Assembly (NCBI GenBank): GCA_032821775.1
Contig: JAVLRN010000001.1
Location: 4,402,001 to 4,466,000, forward strand
DNA from: Sanguinoderma infundibulare
Taxonomy: Eukaryota > Basidiomycota > Agaricomycetes > Polyporales > Polyporaceae
Length of the DNA stretch: 64,000 nucleotides
Reading direction: 5' to 3'
The position numbers and the translations under genes are program-made. The notes beneath the pieces are model-generated. The model saw only the letters and a list, made by a program, of their open reading frames with translations, was not told where the DNA came from and did not search any database. Each line of letters opens with the position of its first letter. The stretch's first letter is position 1. Shown here in pieces: positions 22,831-33,352 of the stretch.

Positions 22831-23330
22831 CCTCCCAGCCATGCCGGAATGGGGGAAGGACGCCGACGCACATGCGCGCACAAACGTGCACGCGAACGGA
22901 TGTGTAGGAGCGGGGTGGGGGAGCCCGGAGCGATCGCAAAAGCACAGGCTGATAATAGATCAATGTCCACGTTCCAGAGACTCGAGCCGCGACACGCGCG
23001 CACGCACCTGGGGAAACGCGCCATAGTTCCAGATGTAGCCGTGGTGGGGGAAGCAGTTTTGGACGAAGCGGAGGCGGCCCTTCTTGACGTCCTGCTTGAT
23101 GGGGTTGAAGGGGTCCTCCTTGGAGATCCCCATCTTTGTGTTCGTCTAGTGGGGGACCTCGACGATCATGTTCAGGATGCCATTGTTCCGATCGGCGAAG
23201 AGGGGATGTCGTGGAGGGGCGAGACGCTGCTTCCGTTGTGCTCGATGTACACGCGGTGCTCTGCGGGCGGGGGTGAGCGCGAACGAACGCGGGAGACACG
23301 TCCGACGGTGCGCGCTTCGAACAGGCCCAA
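22790..23330 (-). pseudogene. Inorganic pyrophosphatase N-terminal exons, broken
   Basis: The minus strand carries landmarks of soluble family I pyrophosphatase, which hydrolyses PPi in the cytosol. EHRVYIEHNGS lies near 23250, ADRNNGILNMIVEVP near 23180, and [26 protein letters not shown] from 23086. WEDPQQTHPEIKA lies near 22820. A one-base loss in a C run near 23205 breaks the frame before ADRN. The conserved R-W of the VPRWT segment is H-stop, explained by G-to-A changes (CGC to CAC, TGG to TAG). After HPEIKA the reading passes into a membrane-protein gene in place of the catalytic DNDPxD region. The enzyme is therefore truncated and dead. Confidence 0.7.
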
Positions 23331-23839
23331 GGGGAGCGAGGAAACGGTACTGAGCCGTCTGTGAGTGGACCTGTGCGGGGAGATAACCCCACACAGGCCG
23401 AGCGAGGCCTTTGAAGCGCGATGTCGAGGTAAAGAGTGAGTGGATTGAACAAGTCGTCAGCCGTTGAAGCATAGGGTGCCGATCGGAGAGCACGTTGTGA
23501 CGCGACAGATGTGGTGTATCACATGATCGATCTGGCGCGATGTCGTGTAAGCGCCCATATCTAATCGCGCTGCCGAGCGACCGGTCTCGACCGATCATTC
23601 TCCCGATCATTATCCGGGAGAACGGGATACTCACGGATTCACGGACGTTCTCTATTATTCTAACCTTGAACGTCCACCTCGACCCACGCATCCCTAATAT
23701 AACTGGATGGGCGGATGGGTTTGGCGAACTCATTAGGGTGAAGAATACACGGCACGTATGGAACTCTATCTGTTTGCCCACCTGATCAGTAATTTGGGAC
23801 AATTCTCTCACGAGGCAAGACGCAGACTGGTTGCCAAAC

Positions 23840-24470
23840 GCTTTCGTTCTGACCAGGATCGCCAACGACGGTGGAGCCACTCACTGCAGGTACGAATCAT
23901 GCATATTTGGAGACCGCAGCTCATGAATAGACAGACAACACACCCACGCATGCAGTCAACCGATCTAAGTCACCGTGCCAGTCGACCACCCCGGTTGAAC
24001 TTCGACGTCCTCTTGATCTGCAATTGACTCACCGATGTCTCCGATGTGCTTTCCTTTGCATCCACCTGCCCTTCCCTGAGGAAAGACGCATTGCAGCGAA
24101 GTCTCAGGAACGGGGAGTCGGTCTCCACACTCTTCGTCATGGCTCTCCAATGCCCCATCCGGTACATGGTTCTCGACGAGAGAATGTATGGACTCAGGGA
24201 GGACCTGGGGTATCTGTATCTTCGGGATATCCTCCTCTACAACTGCACTCGACAGCTTCGCTTCTCTATGAAGATCCTCGACGGCTTGCCTACCTTGGAT
24301 GGGGTATTCCCTCCAGAAGCAGAGGACATGCTCACGCACCTGGTCATTTTCATCTATTTTGACGACACAGTCAACGTCGGCTGGGACTCGTTCATAGTTC
24401 GTGTCCTTTTGTCTGCGCGCAACATACTACCGCTGACACATGGCACCTGACACATTTCAGGAGATTCTGG
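23840..24470 (+). pseudogene. F-box-like gene fragment (copy 3)
   Basis: An exon ends at a GTACG donor near 23892, followed by an intron that aligns with the one at 7018-7080. The next exon reads LNFDVLLICN, stop (24025), LTDVSDVLSFASTC, an F-box helix pair with one nonsense codon. From 24130 the C-terminal block of the family follows (MALQCPIRYMVL, LDGVFPPEAEDMLTHLVIFIYF, VNVGWDSFIVRVL), homologous to 19960-20230. The LRR middle seen in copy 2 is missing. It is a shortened pseudogene of the same family. Confidence 0.55.
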
Positions 24471-26069
24471 TCAGGTCACTGACGAGTGGTTAAGCGGCGG
24501 CGCGACCGCAGCAGCAGGCGCGGTGGCTGCCATTATCCATATCCGGATACGCGCGCTTCTCCGTCGTTTTCGGTCCGTGGCACAGGATCTTCTGGGTGAC
24601 CTGCAGCTGATGGTCGTTGACACCCCTCTGCAGTTTGCAATGCTCGGTTTTGCCTGTCTGTATCATCGTTCGTGTCTTGTCAAGTACGTTCTGGCGTCGT
24701 CGTGGAATCAACCGCGTGTTGCCTTCGCTCTGCCTTACCTGCCACGAATCACGAATCACGCTGCCTTCTTCGTTCCTCCGGAGAAACACAACAAGGACGG
24801 TCTCTCACGCAACAAGGACGACATCCCGTACGGCGATGACGTACCTCGGTTGACGACAGCGACGATTAATTAGGTTCACCTCTGCTGCCAACGAGCATGA
24901 CAAGCACGGCTCCGCCAACGGCCACCAGAACATCGGTTCGTGATGTCGGCCTCGCTTCATGTTCGTGTCCTTGATCACCTAATAACGTTTGCGGCCTCAG
25001 GCAAGACCGTCTTCCTCCTCTACCTGCTCGACTCGACCGTTTCACGCGTCGACTTCCCACCACAATCCAGCTCGGCGGCGACCGTTCGTGGAGTCGATGG
25101 TTCGCAACGGAGATATTATCGACACGAATGTCTCCTGCTGCAAAACGCCTGCTTAGGCTTATTTCCATTTCTCCGTACCGACAGGACGCAGTCCCGCAGC
25201 GGGCCTCCACCCAAGTCTCCGCCGGATGTGTACGCTAATCCTCACCCAACTTTCATGGAAACGTACGATACCCGGACGGGGAGCGGACGAGACTGCGGAG
25301 CGGGGGGGCTCGTGCGCAGTGGCAACGAGGTGAATACCGCCGGATGCCATGATGTGCGTTTGCGCATACGCCAAGTTGGACCGTGCCCGCGCACACCATG
25401 ACTGTCACTGCGTACGAGCATCGTAAGTATAGTGACTACCCCAGTAGCGACTCTCCTCCGACACTCACATTCGAACCCTTTTTAAAAACTCACAGGTCAT
25501 GCGAAGTCCTCATGGACGTCTTTTCCGAACTGCGATCAGCTCGTCGTGTTCAGCTAGTATGTTGCTCGGCAAGTGATGCGAGGACTCCGATGGGCCCACT
25601 GCAGCCAGGCTTGGCCGTGACGAATTATTGGCTCATGCCTGCACTTCAGCACAAGAATTCCAACAACCTGGTCATAGATTGGGTGCGTTTCCGACATGAG
25701 CGTATTCATGGTAGTATGTCTGAATACACGCTCTACTTGTGTGCATTCTGCAGGTGCGTTTTGAACGCACACGGTCGGTCGGTTGTCGTGGGGGCGCCTA
25801 CCAAGGACCAGAACGCACCCTAAAACGGTTTTGCGTTGATGTTCTTTTAATAATAACCGCGCTACAAAGGCTCCGCCGACCGTCGGCCACCATCCGAAAC
25901 GAGATGGGGAGGCTCCGGCTGGGTCCCGGTTTGAAACATGCTAACTGCGGATCCGCACATCGTACAGAAACGCCAGTGCTGCGGGCCCGCACATCGTCGG
26001 GGGGACACACCGTGACGGCTCACTAACCTGACGACGTAGTGGTACTCGAAGGCGTGCATCCGGTTCACG
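24471..26069. other. Gene-poor region, no supported gene
   Basis: Several frames of 100-150 codons are open (for example 24523-24873 and 25383-25823, plus strand), but none has a recognisable motif or supporting exon structure. Confidence 0.4.
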
Positions 26070-26076
26070 TATAAAA
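26070..26076 (+). promoter_or_regulatory. TATA box of the proline-rich protein gene
   Basis: TATAAAA is placed 120 bp upstream of the ATG at 26190. A pyrimidine-rich leader lies in between, as in strongly expressed fungal genes. Confidence 0.65.
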
Positions 26077-26189
26077 GCCCGTCTGGTCGTAACCTCCAAA
26101 CCTCAACCGGTCGTCGTTGCACTCCACCTGCTCCAGACACACGCTCTCTGAAAACTCTCAGCTACCCAACAAACCTTGCAGTCTCCAAG

Positions 26190-27066
26190 ATGCGGTCTGC
26201 TGCCATCCTGTACGCTCTCGCCGCGCTCGCCATGAGCGGGTACGGGCTCCCGCTCGAGGCCCGCAACGACGGGTGGGTTCTAGCTTTTCCTCCCTCCGAG
26301 CCCTGTTCGCCTGTGCTCACGGTCACATTTTTTGTTCTGCAGGTCGCTCGCGGTGTATGCTCGTGAGGCTGCTCCTCCGCCCCCGCCGGGTGTGCCTGGT
26401 TTGCCGCCGCCTCCCCGGCCCCAGGGCCCGCCGCCTCCCCACGCGGCTCGCGCAGGTCCTCCTCCGCCGGGGCCTCACCCTCAGGGCCCTCCCCCGCCTC
26501 AGGGCCCTCACCCGCCCCAGGGCCCTCCGCCGCCTCCCCATGCGGCCCGTGAGGCTGCTCCTCCTCCGCCGGGGCCTCACCCTCAGGGCCCTCCCCCGCC
26601 TCAGGGCCCTCACCCGCCTCAGGGCCCTCCGCCGCCTCCCCACGCGGCTCGCGCAGGTCCTCCTCCCCCGGGACCTCGCCCCCCTCAGGGCCCTCACCCC
26701 CCTCAGGGCCCTCCCCCGCCTCCCCATGCGCCTCGTGAGGCTGCTCCTCCCCCGGGGCCTCGCCCGCCCCAAGGCCCTCACCCCCCTCAGGGCCCTCCGC
26801 CGCCTCCCCACGCGGCTCGTGCAGGTCCTCCTCCCCCGGGACCTCACCCTCAAGGCCCTCACCCGCCCCAGGGTCCGCCGCCGCCTCCTCACGCGGCTCG
26901 CGCAGGTCCTCCGCCGCCGGGGCCTCACCCGTCCCAGGGCCCCCACCCGCCCCAGGGCCCTCCGCCGCCTCCCCACGCGGCTCGCGCAGGTCCTCCTCCC
27001 CCGGGCCCTCACCCGCCTCAGGGCCCCCACCCGCCCCAGGGCCCGCCGCCGCCTCCCCACTTCTAA
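26190..27066 (+). CDS. Secreted proline-rich tandem-repeat protein, 268 aa
   Basis: Exon 1 is 26190-26272, the intron 26273-26342 (GT...AG, 70 bp) and exon 2 26343-27066. The first 20 or so residues (MRSAAILYALAALAMSGYG) form a signal peptide. The rest is an almost pure Pro/Gly/His/Gln repeat protein built from units of about 25-40 residues such as QGPHPPQGPPPPPHAAR. Each unit joins a PPQGP run to HAAREAAPP or HAARAGPP. It has no cysteines in the repeat and no catalytic motif. It is probably an intrinsically disordered wall-associated or extracellular protein; that role is inferred. The repeated GC-rich DNA keeps all six frames open, so long antisense frames here are not evidence of genes. 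A good TATA box and leader support transcription. Confidence 0.75.
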
Positions 27067-27690
27067 GGTCGCCGTGGCGTGATGGGCAATACCCCGACTT
27101 AGCACGCCTGCCTAAAAAGTCGTTCGCAGCATTCCCACCCTCCTTTTTCTTCAAGTTTCAAGTTCCCCGGAGCTAGACCTCACAGCTCTGTTGTGAGGAC
27201 CTGGTGGTTTGATCGATATTATACACAGTTGTCACATTTGTGTAGAGCAAAACTAATCAATAAACATCTGTGTGGTTTTCGTGCGTTTGCACTATAACGT
27301 CTCGCTGTCGGACGAATTTGATGGTCGTACCCGGCATACGTGTGAGTTTTTGAACGTTTCGGTTCAACCAGCAGCTGGTTAATCTGTGTGTTGTGAAATA
27401 TGATCGGAAATCGATCGGGGTCAGGTTGTGCTGCCGAGACTTGCTCGTCCGGCGTGTCAGACGTCGCATTAATGCACTAGTTATTAGCTGTACATCGAAC
27501 GTGTACCCCACATGAACATACTGATACTGGCATGGGAACATAAATCTGTCGCGAATTCGAATCTATCACCTCGCTCTTTTCAATGACACATGGTGTGTTC
27601 CCATGTGAGGCTGCATCCTGCATGGGCGCAAATGCCGGCTCCACAATGCATGCCGCGAAAGTTGCGGGCTGAGGTGCGTGGAGCACCTTC
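27067..27690. other. Intergenic, no supported gene
   Basis: This holds the 3' region of the proline-rich gene and AT-richer DNA without recognisable coding content. Confidence 0.4.
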
Positions 27691-28125
27691 GTCTCATGTG
27701 CCCTCCGCCTCATCTTCCACTACGACATGTACTGGCAGGCTATGTGGATATTGGGAATGCAGCCGAATGCCGTCGTCTATGAAGATTTCGCCAAGATCGG
27801 GTGTGAGAGCGATCTTCATCCCACCGCCATCCGGCTCCTCGAGACTATACCGACGCTCAAGTACATCTTCCTTACCACCTGTGGGACTCGTGGCTTTGGG
27901 TTGAAGAAAACCACCATGCTAGTGTGGACCTCGTCGAATGCGTGGCAAGTCGTTGTTGGGTTCGATCCGAGCGATAGCAGTTCGGCCAATAATCTGGGGG
28001 TGCCTGAGCTTGTCGAGGTCAGCGGGGAAGAGGCAGCAATTGTCATCGATTGCGAGGAGCTTCAGGTGTCTTCTGAGGAGGAGGTAGGGCAATGTTCCTC
28101 ACAGGGAACAAGCAATCAGAGCTGA
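27691..28125 (+). CDS. Hypothetical ORF, possible C-terminal F-box-family fragment
   Basis: A frame ending at 28125 reads from about 27700 (LRLIFHYDMYWQAMWILGMQPN). It continues with LHPTAIRLLETIPTLKYIFLTTCGTRG, the strand-helix-strand look of an LRR repeat, and ends in an acidic Glu-rich tail. No start or F-box is found. Because decayed F-box/LRR genes are frequent in this window, a fragment of that kind is the most likely reading. I would not assign a function. Confidence 0.35.
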   Translation, partial: VSCALRLIFHYDMYWQAMWILGMQPNAVVYEDFAKIGCESDLHPTAIRLLETIPTLKYIFLTTCGTRGFGLKKTTMLVWTSSNAWQVVVGFDPSDSSSANNLGVPELVEVSGEEAAIVIDCEELQVSSEEEVGQCSSQGTSNQS

Positions 28126-28970
28126 CGCGAGGGCTAGAGTTGTATGGAGGAGTGCAGAGGAGCGGGCAGGCTGGAAGTCGCCGTGAGCGACGGCGATGCA
28201 GACCTGTTCGGAGTTCAAAAAAAAGTGGAAGGAGACTCTGTCTCCAACACTCAAACGAGAGAACTGGAACATAATCTGATATCGCGTAAGTAAGAACTAG
28301 ATACATGTGTGAGCATAACCGTACCTGATATCTTGTGAGTAAGAACTGGCGAACCACGATATCAGGTAGGAGAGACTTTATAGTATGTGTACGTAATCCA
28401 AGGTATCCGACATCAGGAAAACCCTCCCAAGCTAATTCAATGGAATTAGTACAACTATGATCTAATGGAGCTACTTCAATCTAATTTGATCTAATTAGCA
28501 CTAATATTGTACTAACATGCAGGTCATCTTTATAATTGTAATAATATGCACTATCAGGAATAGCAGTTGTACTACTTAGTACTACTTTTGCACTACTTCA
28601 GACCTATTTTCATGTATTGAGACAATCAAAACATTCTGGTTGGGTGCTTTAACATCACATTCTGCATTATTCACAGTGCAAACAACAGCGAGGAATGGCA
28701 TCATAAGCCACACTATGTAACAACAGTGACAAACATGCACTACAACATGCATAAACCACAGATATTGAGATAAACAAGAACATGAGCCAACACTTCTACG
28801 CGCAAGGCAAGGGGGTAGGAGGAAGCACAGTGTGGCGGAGGGTATCCAAACACCAGACCAAGACCTGGAAAGCAATGTCGAGACAGTCGAGCACCTATAG
28901 GTTGGACTTAGCATATTGGGAGGTGCTCGTTCATCTGGATGAAGCCATAGTCGGGTGATCCTGAGCAGAA
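28126..28970. other. AT-rich intergenic region with short repeats
   Basis: Near 28275-28370 the unit CTGATATC...GTAAGTAAGAACT / CTGATATC...GTGAGTAAGAACT occurs twice about 50 bp apart, with a reverse-oriented GATATCAGG after it. 28430-28520 is rich in CTAATT/GATCTAAT motifs. No gene is supported. Confidence 0.45.
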
Positions 28971-29504
28971 TCATAAACTGATGTCAGTCAACTTCACTCG
29001 TTTGATCGTGAAGATGCACCCCGAAGACTTCAGGGAAAAGGGAGAGTGCATCCAAGCAAAGCCGCCACCCACTGAAATAGACTTACTCACATGGGTGATA
29101 TCTACTTCTCCGGCGCCGTTGCTGTACCCATCCGCCCCTGGGGTGTTGACTGCGGAACTGCTTGTGCTCAACGATGACACACTCGTCAAGGGACGCGTGC
29201 TCCAGGTGCCAGGAACGCTGTACATGCCGTTGTTCTGGCTCTGTTCGCCGACCACGTAAGCAAAGTAGCCCTGTGTGGGGTTAAAGATGAAGTTGTCGAT
29301 GGAAGGGAGCAGGATCATGCTGCACACACGAGGGATCCCGCCAGTACCCGCGTGGTCCTCTGCAGGGAGAGGAGACGTTGACGGACGGACAGAAGAACTG
29401 TCCGACCATTTCAGAGGATCATGGCCGAGGAGCTTGAGCTCGACACCAGCTGGTGTACGAGCGTCCGTCATGTTGGCGTTGGGCAGGAGCGGACGGTCGG
29501 CCAT
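28971..29504 (-). CDS. Hypothetical ORF, 177 codons, unrecognised
   Basis: A minus-strand frame from an ATG at 29504 to a stop at 28971. The composition is Ser/Thr-rich with some hydrophobic patches, and no domain is recognised. Possible exon pieces continue upstream on the same strand (29520-29960) but I could not join them with confidence. It may be an exon of a larger gene or a relic. Confidence 0.3.
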   Translation of the reverse strand: MADRPLLPNANMTDARTPAGVELKLLGHDPLKWSDSSSVRPSTSPLPAEDHAGTGGIPRVCSMILLPSIDNFIFNPTQGYFAYVVGEQSQNNGMYSVPGTWSTRPLTSVSSLSTSSSAVNTPGADGYSNGAGEVDITHVSKSISVGGGFAWMHSPFSLKSSGCIFTIKRVKLTDISL

Positions 29505-30172
29505 GTCTCAAGGCAGCTCTACGTCTTGTCCACCTTCTCGTCGATGGGGACGGGGACGGCCTCAGCGCCTTCAACGATGGCGTACTGGGGCGACAGGACA
29601 AGCATCTCGGCCTCCACCTCGTCGAAGACGACGTCATACTTGCTCTCCTCCCCACAGGAGCCATAGAAGGCCCGGGCGGTGACAAGAACCGAGGGTGGCA
29701 GGTGGGCGCAAGGCGGAGACAGATGGGGATGGAGAGAGAACATGAAAACAAAGAGGACTCACTGAGGACTCAGGCGACGGCGCGGCCCTCCCTGGGCCTG
29801 AGCGCCATGAACGCGTGGTGGACACGGCGGAGGAAGGAGCTGTGATGGACCCATATCGAACGGTGGCCTGGCCCGCCGTGGTGGCAATCAGGCCATCCGC
29901 CCTCTCCCTCGGCGAAGGCGGGCCTGACAGGGGTGCCGATGAATGGCAGGGAGGTTATGGTTCTGGTCGGTCTTGCTGTCCTTGGTCGGCACACCCTGCG
30001 AGACGAGATGCATGTGGTGCATGTGCTCGGGGCAACGGTGGTCTAGGCGGATGGGCTCGACGCGGATGGGCTCGAGCCCGAGCCACTGGCGGAGGGCGTT
30101 AGAGGCATCGAGAATGGCGACGTGGCGAGTGAGAGGAGAGACGAGCAGCTGAGGTCTTAGACGCTCGATTCG

Positions 30173-30790
30173 GTGGCGCCACAGGTGACGTGCCACCGAA
30201 CCGAGCGTCAAGACTTCGGACTCTCCTTCCACTTGCCACGTCGTCTCTCTCCTCTTGAGCACATCCCTCGTCACCACGCCCGAGGCATCCCAGCTCGCCC
30301 TCCAGCTTGCCCCCCAGGCATCCCCCCCGCCCCTGCAACCCTTCCTCTCATACCACCACCACTACCACCAGACGCGACTCCCACCTCGGACCCCTCCGAC
30401 GCGACTTCCCAGCCCTCCCCTCGTGAATCACAGTCGTCCAAGCAGGACGACACCTCCCCAACAAACTCAGATGGCGCGCCGCAGCAGCAACCCGCGGAGC
30501 CACAAGCTACCTTGCTCACAAAGCTCTACGCGTACGTCCGCCCGACATGTCTCTTCCTCGCGCCGTCGTGCTAATGACGCGTTCAGCCTCCTCGAGCGGC
30601 CAGAGAACCACCACAGGGTGCCGCGAATCCGAGGCCGCTCATATCTGAGGACAGACGTGGCGAGCCTGATCGAGGAGATCATCGTGGACGTCGTCGAGTA
30701 GACGATGCACGCCCGCGGCGACGGCCTGGTGTCCATGACGAACCAGCCGCTCGAGGTGCACATCGAGCAGCTCGTGAAGCAGGTGAGCTT
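30173..30790 (+). CDS. Hypothetical Pro/Ser-rich ORF with a short HSF-like stub
   Basis: A Pro/Ser/Thr-rich frame (to about 30531) ends with LLTKLYA at a GTACG donor. After an intron-like gap of about 58 bp comes LLERPENHH. Together these resemble the first helix of fungal heat-shock-factor-type DNA-binding domains (FLxKLYxxLExPxNHH). The next residues (GRSYLRTDVASLIEEIIVDVVE) do not continue that domain, and TAG follows at 30699. The similarity is only about 15 residues. It could be a chimeric relic. Confidence 0.3.
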
Positions 30791-31274
30791 CATCCTCCCT
30801 CTCCCTCTCAGCTCTCTGCTTCCTTCCTCTTCCTCTTCCAGTGATGACAATGCTCCCCACCCCCACGGCCATCGTGCCGTCCACCATGCACAGCATCTCG
30901 CATGCCACCATTCAACTTCTCCCAGACGCGACTATCACCTCGGGGTTTCGTTGCAGCATGTCTGGGCGCGCGCGTCCTCCACACTTGTTGGCCACGGCGT
31001 CATGGTCCTCGGCCAGACCACATCTCCTCCTGGGCTGCTGGTCGCCCCTGGCCAGTCGCAGACATACCAAATGCACATCTTCGTCCCCTCTGTCACTGGC
31101 ACGCCCATCAAGAAGTCCAAGATAGGTGAGGCAGGCTCGCTCAGTGGCAATGGGAGTGTACTGACTTTGGGTGCGCCCGAGATTGTCACTCCTGATCTGA
31201 TAAGCATACATGCTGACATCCCCATCACGTCCTACAGGAAGTGTCCTCTCTGGTCCCTCCGCGATTGGCACTGA
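30791..31274 (+). CDS. Hypothetical ORF, unrecognised
   Basis: The frame remains open to 31274 (GHGVMVLGQTTSPPGLLVAPG and following). It has protein-like composition but no recognisable family, and may be a further exon of the preceding ORF. Confidence 0.25.
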
Positions 31275-31461
31275 TGGCTACCTCCTTCAGGTGAATGAGT
31301 TCTCCACCCTCACTGGTGCCCTTGCCTGTAGCCACAGCCATGTATTAGTTATGTTTAATATACACTTTTCATATCTATCTTCTATGTTGTGTGTGCAAGT
31401 TCTGGACAGCCCAGCAAATCTCTGAGATACTGAACCTGTAGTCCTGCATTAGGAACAATTA

Positions 31462-31543
31462 GGAAGGATTAGGGGTAAATTAGCACTACTGTAGGGAAGG
31501 ATTAGGGATAAAGTAGCACTACTGTAGCCACTTTATCCCTAAC
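31462..31543. repeat. 33-bp tandem duplication with inverted third part
   Basis: Two 33-bp copies (31462-31494 and 31495-31527), each starting GGAAGGATTAGGG and ending AGCACTACTGTAG, differ at 2 positions. CCACTTTATCCCTAAC at 31528-31543 is the near reverse complement of part of the unit, so the block can fold into a hairpin. Confidence 0.75.
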
Positions 31544-31689
31544 AAAAAAGGGGACCTCCCTAATCTTAGAGAGCAGTTAGGCTAATGTTCCCTAACTCAC
31601 TATTGCTTCTTATTTAGGATTAATTCCTACTTTTTAGTTGTATTTCCACCAAATTAGCCTGGGGAGGTTTTTCCAGAGGAGTAAGGCAG

Positions 31690-33345
31690 GAGGAGACGTA
31701 TGCCGGAACATATTGCCTGTCGCCGTCCAATTGCGCCAACTGCCGACAGATGTGAGGAAGGAAGGGGGAATGCGAGAGCCGGGACGAGGGCGAAAGGCGG
31801 CTGGCTGAAGGACAGTGAGATGTCAACATGATGGCAGGGCACGGGCACGAGAAGCGGGTGGCGATAACGACGATTAATGGCGAGCGTGATGATGGCGATG
31901 GCGATGGATGGAATGATGGGATGGACAAAGCAGCACCATGCGATGCGCGTGGTAGGAGGTGCTTATCAATGAAGAGCACCATCGGGCCATACGAGGTCTG
32001 CAAGACACTACACGGGGGCGACCAGACGACGATGAAGAGCATACACAAGGACGTCACCAGACCCTCCATCCTCGGCCAAGACTTTCAGCTCTTCCATCTG
32101 ACAAAAAACCACATCGATATGCTCCGCCGCACCGGACATATGGGCGACACGACAGCAGGTGGCATGGATGCGAAGGTATGTCAAGCTGGGCAGGGGCAGG
32201 TCGCTGTGCGCAGTAAACTGTATCCTCTCTGGAACGCGGGCGAGCTTGTGCATCAACCAAGGTGCGAGGACGACTTTATAACAATGTGGCTGTTGAGGGC
32301 AAGATAAGCTGGAGCATCAAGTGTGTTGAACGAAACCTCACCTCGCCAGACACTTCTTCAAGCCAAAGGTCCAGCTCATCGAAGCGGTAATGAACATTTG
32401 TCTCAAGTGTCATGATGTTTTCCAGGTGATGCAGATTCGTCTCCTTGGTTGTTGCGTTGAGCTCTTTACACACTTGTGAATACCCGAATCGTTCCAGTAC
32501 AGTCCACACCGTTGCGGCCTCATGTTCCTGAGGACATCAGTAAATGTGCATAGGCATACGTCCCTCTCACCACAAAGTACCTCATGCAGCACACATAGGA
32601 TAGAAATGAGAATCGTGACATGCACCTTTGGCCCTGTCCCGCCAGTTTTGATCTTGCCAAGCAAGTTGGGGAAGATGTGGCAACACTGTGTTTTCGCTGT
32701 GTACTTGCCGTCTCCCGGCTGGGTGAGGTGTTTCATTATAGAATCTTCATCCATGAGCCTGGTGATCATGCATCGATGATTGTCCCAGACGAGAGCCTGC
32801 TCAATGGCGGTTGGAATGGTTCAACACACAAACCGTGATAGATACCAACGTACGTTGGCCTTGGCACTCGAATGGTCTTGTGGGGTGGCTCGCAGATCCG
32901 CCAACTTGCTCTCCTCCAGCCCTTCAAACGAGGATCGCGAAGAATGCTCCGAATGAACAGGCATTTCTCTTGCTTTCTTGACTGAAGTCGTACGTACGAC
33001 CTCCGGATCAACATCTGACAGAAATACGTAGCATCGGGATCGGGACTCACAGATCATAATCAAATGCCGGACATACATCCCACCCAGATCATATACGGCT
33101 TGAAAGGAGTAGTTCGTGATATTGCAGGATGCGACGTCATCCTTGAGAACCCCACGAGCCTCCTCAGATGGGGGATAAAGGAGGAGGTAACCAACAATGT
33201 GGGAGTAGATGGTATGGACGTTGTTGCCCACTTCAACCACCGCCTTCTCCGCCGAAAGCACGACATCAGTATACAAGCTCAGAGACGTCGGGTTGTCTTG
33301 TGACAGTATTCCCGCGGCTTGATCTCTCGGAGGTAATGCAGTCAT
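31690..33345 (-). repeat. Inverted duplication, left arm
   Basis: The segment is homologous, in reverse orientation, to 35787-37440. Homology covers a whole five-exon HNH-domain gene plus about 300 bp beyond its stop codon, including a CATCGC-type microsatellite that has expanded in the right arm. Introns are in identical places in both arms. Exon lengths agree except for 3 bp in exon 2. Confidence 0.85.
32008..33345 (-). CDS. HNH-nuclease-domain protein (HNH_2 type), 353 aa, intact
   Basis: Exons on the minus strand are 33345-33051, 32981-32854, 32796-32626, 32527-32342 and 32289-32008. All introns are GT...AG (69, 57, 98 and 52 bp) and phases join. The core is in exons 3-4: NHRCMIT, then the CCHIFP histidine motif, then NLHHLENIMTLETNVHYRFD with the Asn/His part of the fold. 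The C-terminus has the conserved CCRVAHMSGAAEHID and DVLVYALHRR blocks of this Agaricomycete family. DNA cleavage is implied by the fold but is not shown for the family. The 5' end faces the paralogue at 35787, with a TIR element beginning 8 bp upstream of the ATG. Confidence 0.8.
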
Positions 33346-33352
33346 TGGTAGA

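Noticed and set aside
23146..23880. A 244-codon minus-strand frame
   Set aside because: It covers the pyrophosphatase exon partly in the wrong frame, and the upstream part shows no protein motif.
26162..27154. A 330-codon antisense frame over the proline-rich gene, rich in Gly, Glu and Ala
   Set aside because: It is a by-product of the GC-rich tandem repeat, which keeps several frames open. The plus strand has the signal peptide, intron, TATA box and leader.
30173..30790. A heat-shock-factor gene
   Set aside because: Only about 15 residues resemble the first helix of the domain. The recognition helix and following strands are missing.
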